From positions 186,001 through 250,000 of the forward strand of contig NZ_BMTT01000004.1 in NCBI RefSeq assembly GCF_014649815.1: DNA of 64,000 bases. The letters run 5' to 3'. A program made the translations under genes and the position numbers. This stretch comes from Streptomyces mutabilis. GTDB lineage: Bacteria > Actinomycetota > Actinomycetes > Streptomycetales > Streptomycetaceae. Positions 9,174-17,396 of this stretch are shown here, in pieces (the first letter of the stretch is position 1; each line of letters begins with the position of its first letter). The notes under the pieces were generated by a model. The model ran no database searches, was not told where the DNA came from, and was given only the letters and a program-made list of their open reading frames with translations.

Positions 9174-9401
9174 TCAGGTGGTCAGAAGGGAGTCGTCTTC
9201 GGTACGCGCTCCAGGCAGCCGGTGGCGGGCGGCAACGAGGGCGGCGTCAACGTCGCGGGTCCCGGTCGACACGCACAGCGTGTAAGCGACGTCTTCCATA
9301 CGCCGACGCGCCCCCTCGGTGCCGTCTTCGGCGTGCAGGGCGCGCAACGTCTCGTACTGCTCGATGAGGTTCTTCAGCACGACGGGGTGTGCCAAGAGCA
9401 T
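9174..9401 (-). CDS. DUF5133 domain protein
   Basis: A 75-residue cytoplasmic protein begins MLLAHPVVLKNLIEQYETLR and contains a helical stretch MEDVAYTLCVSTGTRDVD, matching the small actinobacterial DUF5133 family of unknown function. ATG at 9399-9401 is preceded by GGGAGA at good spacing. Unlike its neighbours it is intact. It lies among genes (CBS, DUF6098, DUF5994, SpoIIE phosphatase) that often occur together in Streptomyces stress-related clusters, but no direct role can be inferred. Confidence 0.8.
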   Translation of the reverse strand: MLLAHPVVLKNLIEQYETLRALHAEDGTEGARRRMEDVAYTLCVSTGTRDVDAALVAARHRLPGARTEDDSLLTT

Positions 9402-9526
9402 GGGGAGTCTCCCTTGTCACCATCGCTCACGTGGGTCATACACCGACCCGTGTGCCCCGTCCTCCGGCCGCCAATCCAGTGCGTTCCCGCACCGGCGGCC
9501 AGAGGTCAGTAGGGCCAGTGCCCGGC

Positions 9527-9835
9527 TCAGTCGGTGGACAGGGCCTGGAGCAGGTCGCCGACCTTGGGGTCGGGCAGGGAGCGGGCGACGTCGGCCTGGG
9601 CGACCATGCCGACCAGGTCGTGACCGTCGATCACCGGCAGGCGGCGCACCTTGTGTTCCGTCATGGTGCGCAGGATCTCCTCCACGTCGTCGTCAGCGCC
9701 GATGGTCACGGCCTCGCCCTGGGCCAGGTCGCCGGCCGGGCAGGTCGCGGGGTCCTTGCCCGCGCCCAGCGCCTTCACGACGACGTCCCGGTCGGTCAGC
9801 ACGCCCTTGAGCTTGTTGTCCGTGCCGCAGATCGG
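9527..9835 (-). pseudogene. CBS-domain protein lacking its N-terminus
   Basis: The preserved part reads PICGTDNKLKG, GVLTDRDVVVKALGAGKD, then AVTIGADDDVEEILRTMTEH and VRRLPVIDGHDLVGMVAQAD, ending DLLQALSTD. This is the end of the first CBS motif and a complete second one. Intact members carry about 35 more N-terminal residues, but here an in-frame stop lies a few codons upstream of PICGTD and no start precedes it. GTG at 9800-9802 could begin a shortened product missing half of the first CBS motif. CBS pairs normally bind adenine nucleotides; this truncated form probably does not fold as a pair. Confidence 0.7.
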
Positions 9836-10100
9836 GGTGGTGGTCGTATATCGCGGTGGCGCGGGGTGGAGTCAGGCGCCGAGTTCGTCGACGGCGTCCT
9901 GCAAAGACGCCGACAGGCGCGTGACGTCCTCCTCGGTCGGCGCCGTGTCAGGGCCAGTAGCCCTGGGGAGACGCGGGCATGGATGCCATGGCGTCCGCCT
10001 CGACCGTCGAGGCCATCGGCTCCGGCGTCGACGACCCCGACTTCCACGTGAGAGCACGTCCACCTCTCGCTCGGAGCCCGGGAAGTCGACCTCGGTCAGC

Positions 10101-10331
10101 ATGTGGCAGGAACGGATCCTGCCCGCCGGTGCGATCCGCGCCCTGCCCGAGGGCACCGCGCTGTGCTTCGCCACCGGCATGTGGGCCGCGATGCTCGACC
10201 TGCGACCGTGGTATCGGGAGCCGGGAGCGGAGGAGTTGTCCGCGGCGTACGGCCGCGCATCGGCGGAGATCACCGCCCGCGCCGTCGCGAAGCACGCGCC
10301 GACACAGTCCGGCTTCGGGAAGGCCGCGTGA
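10101..10331 (+). pseudogene. C-terminal fragment of a TraG/VirD4-like conjugation protein
   Basis: The frame ending at 10331 encodes WQERILPAGAIRALPEGTAL then FATGMWAAMLDLRPWYREP and EITARAVAKHAPTQSGFGK, which resembles the C-terminal tail of type IV coupling (TraM-recognition) proteins of actinobacterial integrative elements. Serine-rich codons just upstream (STSRSEPGKSTSVS) also fit that tail. The large ATPase part is absent. The stop TGA overlaps the start GTG of the next gene, the arrangement expected inside a mobile-element operon. It is best read as a scar of an element whose left part was lost. Confidence 0.55.
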
Positions 10332-10870
10332 GCGACGCCCCACTGCACCTGGTGCCGGTCCGCTCCTGTGAGGCGAAGGACTTCGTGCCCGCCCGGCACC
10401 GTCACCACCCGCCGCCCACAGGACAGATCTTCACGGTCGGCGCCACCGACGAGACCGGCACGCTGCGCGCCGTGGTCGCCATAGGCCGGCCGGTGGCCCG
10501 CCACCTGGACGACGGCGCCACCTTCCGATTTGCCCGGACCGCCGGCGACGGCGCCAGCAACGCCGGCTCACTGCTCTGCGGTGCCGCCTGGCGGGCGGCG
10601 AAGGCCCTCGGCTACCGAAGACTGATCACCTGCACGCAGGACGGCGGGAGCGGCACATCACTGCGCGGCACCGGATGGCGCGTGATCGCCGACCGGCCAC
10701 CCCGTGCCGGATGGCACGCCCCGGCCAGCGGGCGGGACCGCGTCACCCGCGCTGCGGGAAGCCCTCTGACGAGCCCTCGCGGACGGCGGCGAGGACGGTG
10801 CGGGGTACGGCTCCGCCGGAGAACAGCCGACCGTCCGGGAGACGCGGAGTCCGGACAGAAGGCGGGATGA
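10328..10870 (+). CDS. XF1762-family protein
   Basis: The 180-residue protein starts at GTG 10328, overlapping the preceding stop by four bases. It begins VSDAPLHLVPVRSCEAKDFV, followed by HRHHPPPTGQIF, AIGRPVARHLDDG, ALGYRRLITC and GTSLRGTGWRV. These are the landmarks of XF1762-type proteins, GNAT-like proteins of unknown substrate usually found on phages, plasmids and integrative elements. After about residue 120 the sequence becomes Arg-rich and departs from the family, so the C-terminus may be altered. Its stop overlaps the start of the downstream phosphatase, so the two are probably translationally coupled. Confidence 0.65.
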   Translation: MSDAPLHLVPVRSCEAKDFVPARHRHHPPPTGQIFTVGATDETGTLRAVVAIGRPVARHLDDGATFRFARTAGDGASNAGSLLCGAAWRAAKALGYRRLITCTQDGGSGTSLRGTGWRVIADRPPRAGWHAPASGRDRVTRAAGSPLTSPRGRRRGRCGVRLRRRTADRPGDAESGQKAG

Positions 10871-12726
10871 CGGCTGAACTGGGCCGGACACTCCCCGCCG
10901 GCCGTCGGGCCGTGCCCACGTGCGCCGAGTGCCCCGTCGCCCTGCGAGCAGGACCGCGTCGGAGCACCATCGACGGGAAGGCAGTCTCCGGAGAGTCCGA
11001 GCGGGATGCGGTGGGTGATGACGTGGGGCTGTGGCCGGTGGGCGAGCCGGGCTTCTGGCGGCAGGTCGTCGAGCGGCTGGTCACGGCGGTGCTGGTGCTG
11101 GACACAGCCGGACGGGTGGTCGCCGCGAACCCGGCGGCCGAGCGGTTGCTGGGCCGCACCATCGCGGCGATGCGGGGCACTGACGCCCACGATCTGCTGC
11201 ACCGGGACGCGGACGGCAATCGGGTGCCGCGGGACCGGTGCCCGCTGCTCCGCACGCTGGCCGAGGGGAAGGGAGCGCGCGGGGAAGGGGGCACGTATCT
11301 GCGGGGCGACGGTCGCCTGCTGGCGGTCTCCTGGTCCGCGTCCCCCCTTACGGAGGACGGCTCCGTCAGGGGTGTGGCACTGCTGTTCACTGATGCCACC
11401 GGGGAACCCCGCGTCCACCGCGAGCGAACGGCACGCACGCGCGCGCTGGAGGACCTCAACGAGCGGCTGTCCCTGGTCGCCGAGATCACGGACGTCCTGG
11501 GGCAGACCCTGGAAACCGATGAGGCGCTGGCCCGCCTGGTGCGCCTGCTGGTGCCCCGCCTCGCCGACTGGGCGGCGGTGGACCTCCGGACCGGCTCCGG
11601 GGAGATCCACCGGGTGGCAGTGACCGGTCCGGGGGGACGGAACGCGGGGTTCGAGGGCCGGCGCGAGCCCGCCCCGGAGGGGGCCGGTGAGGGGGAGGAC
11701 TCGCCACTGGGCCGGGCGCTGACCGGTGGCGATTCCGTACTCCAGGAGCGGGTGGCTGCCGTCCTCCCGGCTGCCGGACACTCCCCTCTGGCGGCCATCC
11801 ACAATGGCTTCCTGGCGGCGGTGGGCGCGAGTTCCGCCGTCACGGTGCCACTCGGCGCCCGGGACCGGATCACCGGGGCGCTGACGGTGGTGCGCACCGA
11901 CCCGGCGCATCCCTTCGACGAAGGCGACCTGGTGGTAGTGAGTGACGTCGGCCGCCGGGTCGGCGTGGTCATCGACAACACCCGCCGCTACGGCCGTCAG
12001 CGCGCCGTCGCCGAGGCCATGCAGCGCAACCTGCTCGCACCGCTGCCCCGGCCCGGCCACCTCCGGCTGGCCGCCCGCTACCAGCCCGCCCCGGCGGGCT
12101 CGCAGGTCGGCGGGGACTGGTACGACGCCTTCACGCTGAAGGACGGCGCGCTCGCCCTCGTCATCGGTGACGTCGTGGGCCATGACCTGACCGCGGCCGC
12201 CGGCATGGCGCAACTGCACGGCATCCTGCGCTCACTGGCATGGGACCACACGGGACCGCCCGGCGCCGTCGTCGACCGCCTCGATGCCGCCATGCCCGTC
12301 ATCACCACCGTGCCGCTGGCCACCCTGATCCTCGCCCGCGTCGAGGGCGACCCGGACACGGGACCGTGGACGCTCCACTGGACCAGTGCGGGACACCCGC
12401 CTCCGCTGCTCCTCTCCCCGGACGGCACCGCGTGCTATCTGGAAGCCGGCCAAGGACTGCTCCTCGGCACCGGTCCGGCCACCGGCGCGGGTCGGCCGGA
12501 CGCCATGCATCCCCTGGATCCCGGCTCCACCCTGCTGCTGTACACCGACGGGCTGGTCGAGACACCGGGCAGTGACCTCGACACGGGGCTGGACCGGCTG
12601 CGCCGCCACGCCCTCGCGCACGCCTCCGAACCACTGGACACGCTGTGCGACCGCGTGCTCGCCGTCGTGCCTCCCGGCAGCACCGACGACGTGGCCCTGC
12701 TCGCCCTGCGCGTACCGCCGCCATGA
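10867..12726 (+). CDS. PAS-GAF-PP2C (SpoIIE-type) serine/threonine phosphatase
   Basis: This 619-residue cytoplasmic regulator has an N-terminal PAS domain (about residues 60-165, LVTAVLVLDTAGRVVAANPA), a GAF domain (about 190-375) and a C-terminal PP2C/SpoIIE phosphatase (about 395-617). The metal-binding motifs are visible as GGDWYDAF and VIGDVVGHDLTAAA, with LYTDGLVE and STDDVALL near the end. Such proteins dephosphorylate anti-anti-sigma factors in partner-switching networks. The frame is open upstream, but ATG at 10867 has AGAAGG just before it and overlaps the XF1762 stop (ATGA). No anti-sigma kinase is adjacent; a HATPase protein lies at 43 kb. Confidence 0.9.
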   Translation: MTAELGRTLPAGRRAVPTCAECPVALRAGPRRSTIDGKAVSGESERDAVGDDVGLWPVGEPGFWRQVVERLVTAVLVLDTAGRVVAANPAAERLLGRTIAAMRGTDAHDLLHRDADGNRVPRDRCPLLRTLAEGKGARGEGGTYLRGDGRLLAVSWSASPLTEDGSVRGVALLFTDATGEPRVHRERTARTRALEDLNERLSLVAEITDVLGQTLETDEALARLVRLLVPRLADWAAVDLRTGSGEIHRVAVTGPGGRNAGFEGRREPAPEGAGEGEDSPLGRALTGGDSVLQERVAAVLPAAGHSPLAAIHNGFLAAVGASSAVTVPLGARDRITGALTVVRTDPAHPFDEGDLVVVSDVGRRVGVVIDNTRRYGRQRAVAEAMQRNLLAPLPRPGHLRLAARYQPAPAGSQVGGDWYDAFTLKDGALALVIGDVVGHDLTAAAGMAQLHGILRSLAWDHTGPPGAVVDRLDAAMPVITTVPLATLILARVEGDPDTGPWTLHWTSAGHPPPLLLSPDGTACYLEAGQGLLLGTGPATGAGRPDAMHPLDPGSTLLLYTDGLVETPGSDLDTGLDRLRRHALAHASEPLDTLCDRVLAVVPPGSTDDVALLALRVPPP

Positions 12727-12806
12727 GAGATGAACGCCTCCTGCCGGCTGGCGCTCACCAGCCTCCACAACGTCGGCGCCCCGCTCCGACGGGCCCGCGT
12801 CCGCGC

Positions 12807-13091
12807 TCAGCGTGCCGATACGTCGCGGGTACGGCGTCGAGGGCGCAGCCGTCCGCGTCTGCCGTCCCGGCGGCCCCGGGGCCCGTCGGCGTCGCTCGCG
12901 ACGGCGGCCCGTCGGCGTGCGACCGGCCCGTCATCGGTCTTCCGGTCCGGTGCGACCACACCGCCACGGCCGTAGTGGAAGGCGGCGCTCCTGTCCCCGT
13001 GCTGAGAGTTCAGCCGGTGGATGAGGAACACGCCTGCCGCGATCACCGCCAGCAGCACGATCACCGTCACGAGGATGTCCACCGTCCTCAC
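12807..13091 (-). CDS. Small single-pass membrane protein, unknown function
   Basis: This predicted 94-residue protein starts at GTG 13089-13091, overlapping the stop of the DUF5994 gene (GTGA), so it should be translated by coupling. Residues 4-25 form a membrane helix (VDILVTVIVLLAVIAAGVFL) followed by IHRLNSQHGDRSAAFHYG. The remainder is rich in Arg, Asp and Gly and is probably cytoplasmic and disordered. No family was recognised. It is likely to be a partner or accessory of the upstream DUF5994 gene only in the sense of co-transcription. Confidence 0.6.
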   Translation of the reverse strand: MRTVDILVTVIVLLAVIAAGVFLIHRLNSQHGDRSAAFHYGRGGVVAPDRKTDDGPVARRRAAVASDADGPRGRRDGRRGRLRPRRRTRDVSAR

Positions 13092-13672
13092 ACCCTTTCC
13101 GGCCGTTCCGTCGGCGCCTCGGTGACTGCCCTGCCCCACGCGGGGATGACCAGGGCACCGGCTCCGTGTCCCCCTTCGGACTCCCACACCGCTTCCCGGT
13201 CGGCCTCGGCAGTCACCGTCAGACGCGCGGCCTCCGCCACCAGGCTGCTCCCGGTCGCGGTCCGGCGCGGGTCACTCGCCGCGGCCATCAGCCACGCGGC
13301 CGCAGCCGGAGGCATCCACGAGGGAACGACCAGCAGGTTCCAGCGGCCCACGTGGTAGGAGAGCAACAGTAGTTCGTGCTCGTCCTGCTCGAAGCGGAAC
13401 CAGCCCACCTGCACCACGTGACCGGCCACAGGCACCCTGCGCGGGACGACCGGCCACTGGGCGGGATGCACCGTGACCCGGGTGATCCGTCCCCACAACG
13501 GATCGAGAACGGACGCCAGGCCGGGCAGTTCGGCGGTGAGATCGCGCGAACGCGGCCACCACGCTCCGTCCAGCAGGAGCGGTGCCGAACCGTCGGGAAC
13601 AAGCGACAGACGCACGGGAGACGTGGGACGCCGGTCTTCGGACGTCAGCGGAGGGGAGACGGTCGCAGTCAT
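13088..13672 (-). CDS. DUF5994 family protein
   Basis: A 194-residue soluble protein with the core SPVRLSLVPDGSAPLLLDGA then WWPRSRDLTAELPGLASVLD and an aromatic segment VVQVGWFRFEQDEHELLLLS is a typical member of DUF5994, an actinobacterial family of unknown function. The gene is intact, and ATG at 13670-13672 starts MTATVSPPLTSEDRR. It overlaps the following small membrane gene by four bases. DUF5994 genes commonly sit near SpoIIE-type phosphatases and CBS or Usp stress proteins in Streptomyces, as here. Confidence 0.82.
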   Translation of the reverse strand: MTATVSPPLTSEDRRPTSPVRLSLVPDGSAPLLLDGAWWPRSRDLTAELPGLASVLDPLWGRITRVTVHPAQWPVVPRRVPVAGHVVQVGWFRFEQDEHELLLLSYHVGRWNLLVVPSWMPPAAAAWLMAAASDPRRTATGSSLVAEAARLTVTAEADREAVWESEGGHGAGALVIPAWGRAVTEAPTERPERV

Positions 13673-13959
13673 GACGCGAACCCTGCCCCGGGCGGGCCTG
13701 AGCCGACCCGGCGTATTCGATCACCGGGAACGGCACAGGCGCGAATGTCCGTGCACGGAGTGTCCCCGGTTCCTTCAGCCTACTCTTCGCGGCGCCCGAG
13801 CGGGCCGTGGGCGCATCGGCCGCGCCGGCGCGCTCGCCGGACTGACGGCCACGTGGGGGAGCCGGCTCCACAGCGGATGAAGACTCGACGAGCCGCATCC
13901 GGTCCCGTCACGGGTGAACCAGGTGCACACACCCACCGAAGCCGCCAATGGGGAGACTC

Positions 13960-14076
13960 ATGAAGAAGCGCACATGCTCGCGCCGCACCCTGCGCCGTGC
14001 GGCAGCACTCGTCAGCACCGCAGCCATGATCACGCTCGGCAGCATGGCCACGGCACCGACCGCCGGCGCTTCGGGC
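13960..14076 (+). pseudogene. Orphan secretion signal peptide, gene body lost
   Basis: ATG at 13960, preceded by GGGGAG, begins MKKRTCSRRTLRRAAALVST then a hydrophobic core AAMITLGSMATAPTAGAS, an obvious Sec/Tat-type signal peptide with an A-x-A-like cleavage region. The frame stays open to 14451, but everything after about 14076 is exactly antisense to the EF-hand gene and does not look like a mature protein. The secreted protein appears to have been truncated by a rearrangement joining its signal peptide to the tail of the EF-hand gene. Confidence 0.55.
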
Positions 14077-14292
14077 TCAGAGTCCCATGGAAGCCCGGAA
14101 CTCCTCGAACGACACCTTCCGGTCACCGTCGGTGTCGATGGTGCCGATGAGTGCCTGCGCGGCATCGTCGGTGACGCCCGTGTCACCGAGTTCCTCGACG
14201 ACCTTCCGGTACTCCTCCGCCGTCAACTGACCGTCACCGTCGACGTCGTAACGCTCGAAGACCTTCCGCGCCGCGGCTGCCATGTCTACCAC
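14077..14292 (-). CDS. EF-hand calcium-binding protein
   Basis: This 71-residue cytoplasmic protein contains two canonical EF-hand loops: DVDGDGQLTAEE at about residues 16-27 and DTDGDRKVSFEE at about 53-64, each with Asp at positions 1, 3 and 5 and Glu at 12. It resembles the small calmodulin-like proteins of Streptomyces that buffer or sense Ca2+. GTG at 14290-14292 has AGAAGGG about 9 bases upstream; ATG at 14283 is the alternative. It is transcribed away from the XRE-TetR regulator. Confidence 0.88.
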   Translation of the reverse strand: MVDMAAAARKVFERYDVDGDGQLTAEEYRKVVEELGDTGVTDDAAQALIGTIDTDGDRKVSFEEFRASMGL

Positions 14293-14435
14293 GTGGGCGC
14301 CCTTCTCTCGCTGTTCCAGGACGGCTCCACCCTAGTGGCGCTTGACCAGGGCGTTCCCCGGAGGAGTGGTCGGACGGCGAGTGTCTGCCGTCCAGGCCCG
14401 CCGGACATGAGGGGTGTGCGCCGGTCAGGGCGGCG

Positions 14436-14471
14436 TTGCGATCCTGACTGACATGTCAGTCAGGATCGCAA
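14436..14471. promoter_or_regulatory. Perfect 36-bp palindrome, candidate operator
   Basis: The left arm TTGCGATCCTGACTGACA (14436-14453) is followed directly by its exact reverse complement TGTCAGTCAGGATCGCAA (14454-14471), with no mismatch and no spacer. The inner CTGACATGTCAG resembles the operators of TetR-family regulators. It lies between the divergent EF-hand gene and the XRE-TetR gene, about 37 bases before the latter's -35 hexamer. No T-run follows and no gene ends here, so an operator is more likely than a terminator. Confidence 0.65.
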
Positions 14472-14507
14472 TAGCACTGCCGATGCGCACTTCACCCGTT
14501 CGCATTG

Positions 14508-14536
14508 TTGAGTTTTCCGCAACACGTGCCTAGGGT
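14508..14536 (+). promoter_or_regulatory. Promoter of the XRE-TetR regulator, leaderless type
   Basis: A -35 TTGAGT (14508-14513), a 17-bp spacer and a -10 TAGGGT (14531-14536) match the housekeeping consensus well. Only 8 bases separate the -10 from GTG at 14545, so transcription should begin at or next to the start codon. No ribosome binding site is present, which agrees with a leaderless mRNA. Confidence 0.6.
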
Positions 14537-14544
14537 CGTGGCCC

Positions 14545-15402
14545 GTGGAAGCCGACGCCGTCCTCAAGAGCCCACCGACCGACGACACCGCCGCCCGAGT
14601 CCGCGAGGTCATCGCGGCCGCGGGCGTCAGCCAGCGTGAGTTCGCGCGCCGCGTCGTCATGGATCCGTCCAAGCTCTCGCGCGCGCTGAGCGGCACCCGC
14701 CGCTTCACGGCCGCGGAGCTGGCGCGGATCGCCGACGAGGGTCGGGTCGACGCCGGCTGGCTGCTCGGGACGCGCCCCCGCGAGAAGGCCCAGGCGCCGG
14801 CCGCCGGCGTCGAGGGCGGGCGACCGCTGCAGATCGTCCGCGAGACGGTCCGGCTGATCGCCGAGCACGGCTTCCACGCGGTGCGGGTCGCCGACATCGC
14901 TCGCGCCTGCGCCACCAGCAGCGCCACGATCCACTACCACTTCCCCGGCCGCGCCGAACTCCTGGAGGCGGCCGTGCGCTGGTGCATGGACGAGGACACC
15001 GCACGGCGTGCCGCGCGTCTCGCCGAGGCGGACGACGCGGCCGAGGAACTGCGCCAGCTGATCGCGCTGCAGACGCCGCGCACCGAGCAGCAGCGCCGCC
15101 AGTGGGCGGTGTGGCTCGACCTGTGGGCCGAGGCGGCGCGCTCCACGACGGTCGGCCTACTGCACTCCGAGTACTACCAGCAGTGGCGGGAGACCGTCGC
15201 CGACGTCGTACGCCGAGGTGTCGGACAGGGCGTGTTCCGCGCCGGGGTCGATCCGCAGGCGGCGGCACTGACGCTGACCGCGCTGATCGACGGCCTGGCG
15301 ACACACGTCCTCTCGGTGAGCGGGCCGTCGTCCGCCGCGGCCGCGGACGCGATGCACGCCGCACTGACCGCCCACGTCGACCACACGATCCTGGCGCAGT
15401 AG
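14545..15402 (+). CDS. Double-HTH regulator: N-terminal XRE fused to TetR/AcrR, of the carnitine operon
   Basis: The 285-residue protein has two DNA-binding parts. Residues about 18-70 (REVIAAAGVSQREFARRVVM then DPSKLSRALSGTRRFTAAEL) form an XRE/lambda-repressor HTH. Residues about 90-140 (LIAEHGFHAVRVADIARACA, TSSATIHYHFPGRAELLEAA) form a TetR HTH, followed by an alpha-helical TetR ligand domain with WAVWLDLWAEAAR. GTG at 14545 has no Shine-Dalgarno but a promoter ends 8 bases upstream. The gene is followed at 55 bases by the catabolic genes on the same strand and is probably their ligand-responsive regulator. The inducer may be carnitine or a degradation product. Confidence 0.85.
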   Translation: MEADAVLKSPPTDDTAARVREVIAAAGVSQREFARRVVMDPSKLSRALSGTRRFTAAELARIADEGRVDAGWLLGTRPREKAQAPAAGVEGGRPLQIVRETVRLIAEHGFHAVRVADIARACATSSATIHYHFPGRAELLEAAVRWCMDEDTARRAARLAEADDAAEELRQLIALQTPRTEQQRRQWAVWLDLWAEAARSTTVGLLHSEYYQQWRETVADVVRRGVGQGVFRAGVDPQAAALTLTALIDGLATHVLSVSGPSSAAAADAMHAALTAHVDHTILAQ

Positions 15403-15456
15403 GCCAGAGGCCACCGAAGTCCCGTACCCGCCCCTGCCCTCCCGGGAGGCCCCCGC

Positions 15457-16350
15457 ATGCCCATGACCGAGAACGTCATCATCACCTGTGCGCTCACCGG
15501 CGCCGGTGACACCGTACGCAAGAGCCCACATGTCCCCGTCACGCCTGAGCAGATAGCCGGGAACGCCGTGGAGGCGGCCGCCGCCGGAGCGGCCGTCGTC
15601 CACATCCACGTACGCGATCCGGAGACCGGGGATCCGTCGCGCGACCCGAAGCTGTACCGGGAGGTCGTCGAGCGCATCAAGGAGACCGGCACCGACGTCG
15701 TCATCAACCTCACCGCCGGCATGGGCGGCGATCTGGTCATCGACCCGGACGACCCGCTCACCCACCTCCCCGGCACCGACCTCGTCAGCGGCCTGGAGCG
15801 CCTCCCGCACGTCGAGGACCTGCTGCCCGACATCTGCACGCTGGACTGCGGCTCGCTCAACTTCGGCGACGGTTCGAACCTCTACGTCTCGACGCCCGAC
15901 ATGCTGCGTGCGGGCGCGCGGCGCATCCAGGAGCTGGGCGTGCGGCCCGAGCTGGAGATCTTCGACACGGGTCAGCTCTGGTTCGCCAAGCAGCTGCTCG
16001 CCGAGGGCCTGCTCGACGACCCGACCGTGTTCCAGCTGTGCATGGGCATCCCGTGGGGCGCGCCGGCGGACCCCGGAGTGCTCCAGTCCATGGTCAACAT
16101 GCTGCCGGAGGGCGCGCGTTGGGCGAGCTTCGCGCTCGGCCGGATGCAGATGCCGTGGGTCGCGCAGTCCATCCTGCTCGGCGGGCACGTCCGCGTGGGC
16201 CTGGAGGACAACCTGTACCTCGGCAAGGGCAACAAGGCGACCAACGCCCAGCTCGTCGAGCGGGCCGTGACCATCACCGAGTCGATCGGCGCACGCGTCG
16301 CGACACCGGACGAGGCCCGCGCCACGCTCGGCCTCATGCCGCGCAAGTAG
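15457..16350 (+). CDS. BKACE (DUF849) enzyme, probable 3-dehydrocarnitine cleavage
   Basis: This 297-residue cytoplasmic enzyme belongs to the beta-keto acid cleavage family, which transfers an acyl group between a beta-keto acid and acetyl-CoA using zinc. It shows [20 protein letters not shown], the metal motif [47 protein letters not shown] and [20 protein letters not shown]. With the next two genes it fits the carnitine route: dehydrocarnitine plus acetyl-CoA gives betainyl-CoA plus acetoacetate (as CdhB in Pseudomonas). ATG at 15457 has GGGAGG about 9 bases upstream. Confidence 0.85.
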   Translation: MPMTENVIITCALTGAGDTVRKSPHVPVTPEQIAGNAVEAAAAGAAVVHIHVRDPETGDPSRDPKLYREVVERIKETGTDVVINLTAGMGGDLVIDPDDPLTHLPGTDLVSGLERLPHVEDLLPDICTLDCGSLNFGDGSNLYVSTPDMLRAGARRIQELGVRPELEIFDTGQLWFAKQLLAEGLLDDPTVFQLCMGIPWGAPADPGVLQSMVNMLPEGARWASFALGRMQMPWVAQSILLGGHVRVGLEDNLYLGKGNKATNAQLVERAVTITESIGARVATPDEARATLGLMPRK

Positions 16351-16379
16351 TCCGCCGCGACGACGAAGGAGCAGCACTC

Positions 16380-17396
16380 ATGGCCTCACCCGTGACGGGC
16401 TCGCCCGAACCGACCGCGCCGAAGGCGGCGTCACCGGATATCACCTCGCCGGAGAACGTCCGCCGCGTCGCCTGCGTCGGCGCCGGAGTCATCGGCGGTG
16501 GCTGGGTCGCCCACTTCCTGGCCCGCGGCTACGACGTGACCGCCTGGGACCCGGCGCCCGACGCCGGACGGAAATTGCGCCGCCTGGTCGACGCGGCGTG
16601 GCCGGCGCTCACCTCGCTCGGCCTCGCCGAGGGCGCGTCCACCGGCCGGCTCACTGTCACCGACACGCTCGAACAGGCCGTTGGCGACACCGAGTTCGTC
16701 CAGGAGAGCGCGCCCGAGAAGCTCGACCTCAAGCGCGATCTGCTGGCCCGCCTGGACGCGGCGACACCACCCGGCGTCGTCATCGCCTCCTCCACCTCCG
16801 GCTATCCGATGACCGACATGCAGACGGCGGCCGAGGACCCGTCGCGCCTGGTCGTCGGCCACCCGTTCAACCCGCCTTATCTCATCCCGCTCGTCGAGGT
16901 CGTCGGGGGCGAGCGCACCGACGCCACGGCGGTCGCCTGGGCCTCCCGCTTCTACGAGGTCGCGGGCAAGTCCGTCATCACGATGAACGACGAGGTACCG
17001 GGTTTCATCGCGAACCGCCTCCAGGAGGCCCTGTGGCGCGAGGCGCTGCACATGGTCGCGAACGGCGAGGCGACGGTCCGGGACATCGACCGGTCGATCA
17101 CCGAGGGCCCCGGGCTGCGCTGGGCGGTGATGGGGCCGATGCTGACGTTCGCGCTCGCGGGCGGCGAGGGCGGCATGGCGCACATGCTGGACCACTTCGG
17201 CCCGTCCCTGAAGTCACCGTGGACGCGTCTGGAGGCGCCGGAACTGGACAAGCAGTTGTACGACGCCGTGGTGGCGGGCTGCGACGAGGCGGCGGACGGC
17301 CGCTCCATCGCCGACCTGGTGGCGGAACGCGACCGGGGGGTCATCGACGTGCTGCGCGCCACCGGCCGCCTGGACCGCGAGGAGGACTCCCGATGA
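16380..17396 (+). CDS. L-carnitine dehydrogenase-type 3-hydroxyacyl-CoA dehydrogenase family enzyme
   Basis: The 338-residue NAD-dependent enzyme is predicted to oxidise L-carnitine to 3-dehydrocarnitine. Landmarks are the Rossmann motif VACVGAGVIGGGWVAHFLAR (about residues 29-48), VQESAPEKLDLK, ASSTSGYPMTDMQ, the catalytic-region GHPFNPPYLIPLVEVVGGE and the carnitine-dehydrogenase block LRWAVMGPMLTFALAGGEGG then MAHMLDHFG. ATG at 16380 has GAAGGAG 8 bases upstream and gives a short disordered Ala/Pro extension before the Rossmann fold. It overlaps the thioesterase start by four bases. Confidence 0.87.
   Translation: MASPVTGSPEPTAPKAASPDITSPENVRRVACVGAGVIGGGWVAHFLARGYDVTAWDPAPDAGRKLRRLVDAAWPALTSLGLAEGASTGRLTVTDTLEQAVGDTEFVQESAPEKLDLKRDLLARLDAATPPGVVIASSTSGYPMTDMQTAAEDPSRLVVGHPFNPPYLIPLVEVVGGERTDATAVAWASRFYEVAGKSVITMNDEVPGFIANRLQEALWREALHMVANGEATVRDIDRSITEGPGLRWAVMGPMLTFALAGGEGGMAHMLDHFGPSLKSPWTRLEAPELDKQLYDAVVAGCDEAADGRSIADLVAERDRGVIDVLRATGRLDREEDSR

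Noticed and set aside
9872-9965. Possible C-terminal gene fragment on the minus strand ending VTRLSASLQDAVDELGA
   Set aside because: The short tail looks protein-like, but no start, ribosome binding site or family could be assigned, so it is mentioned only here.
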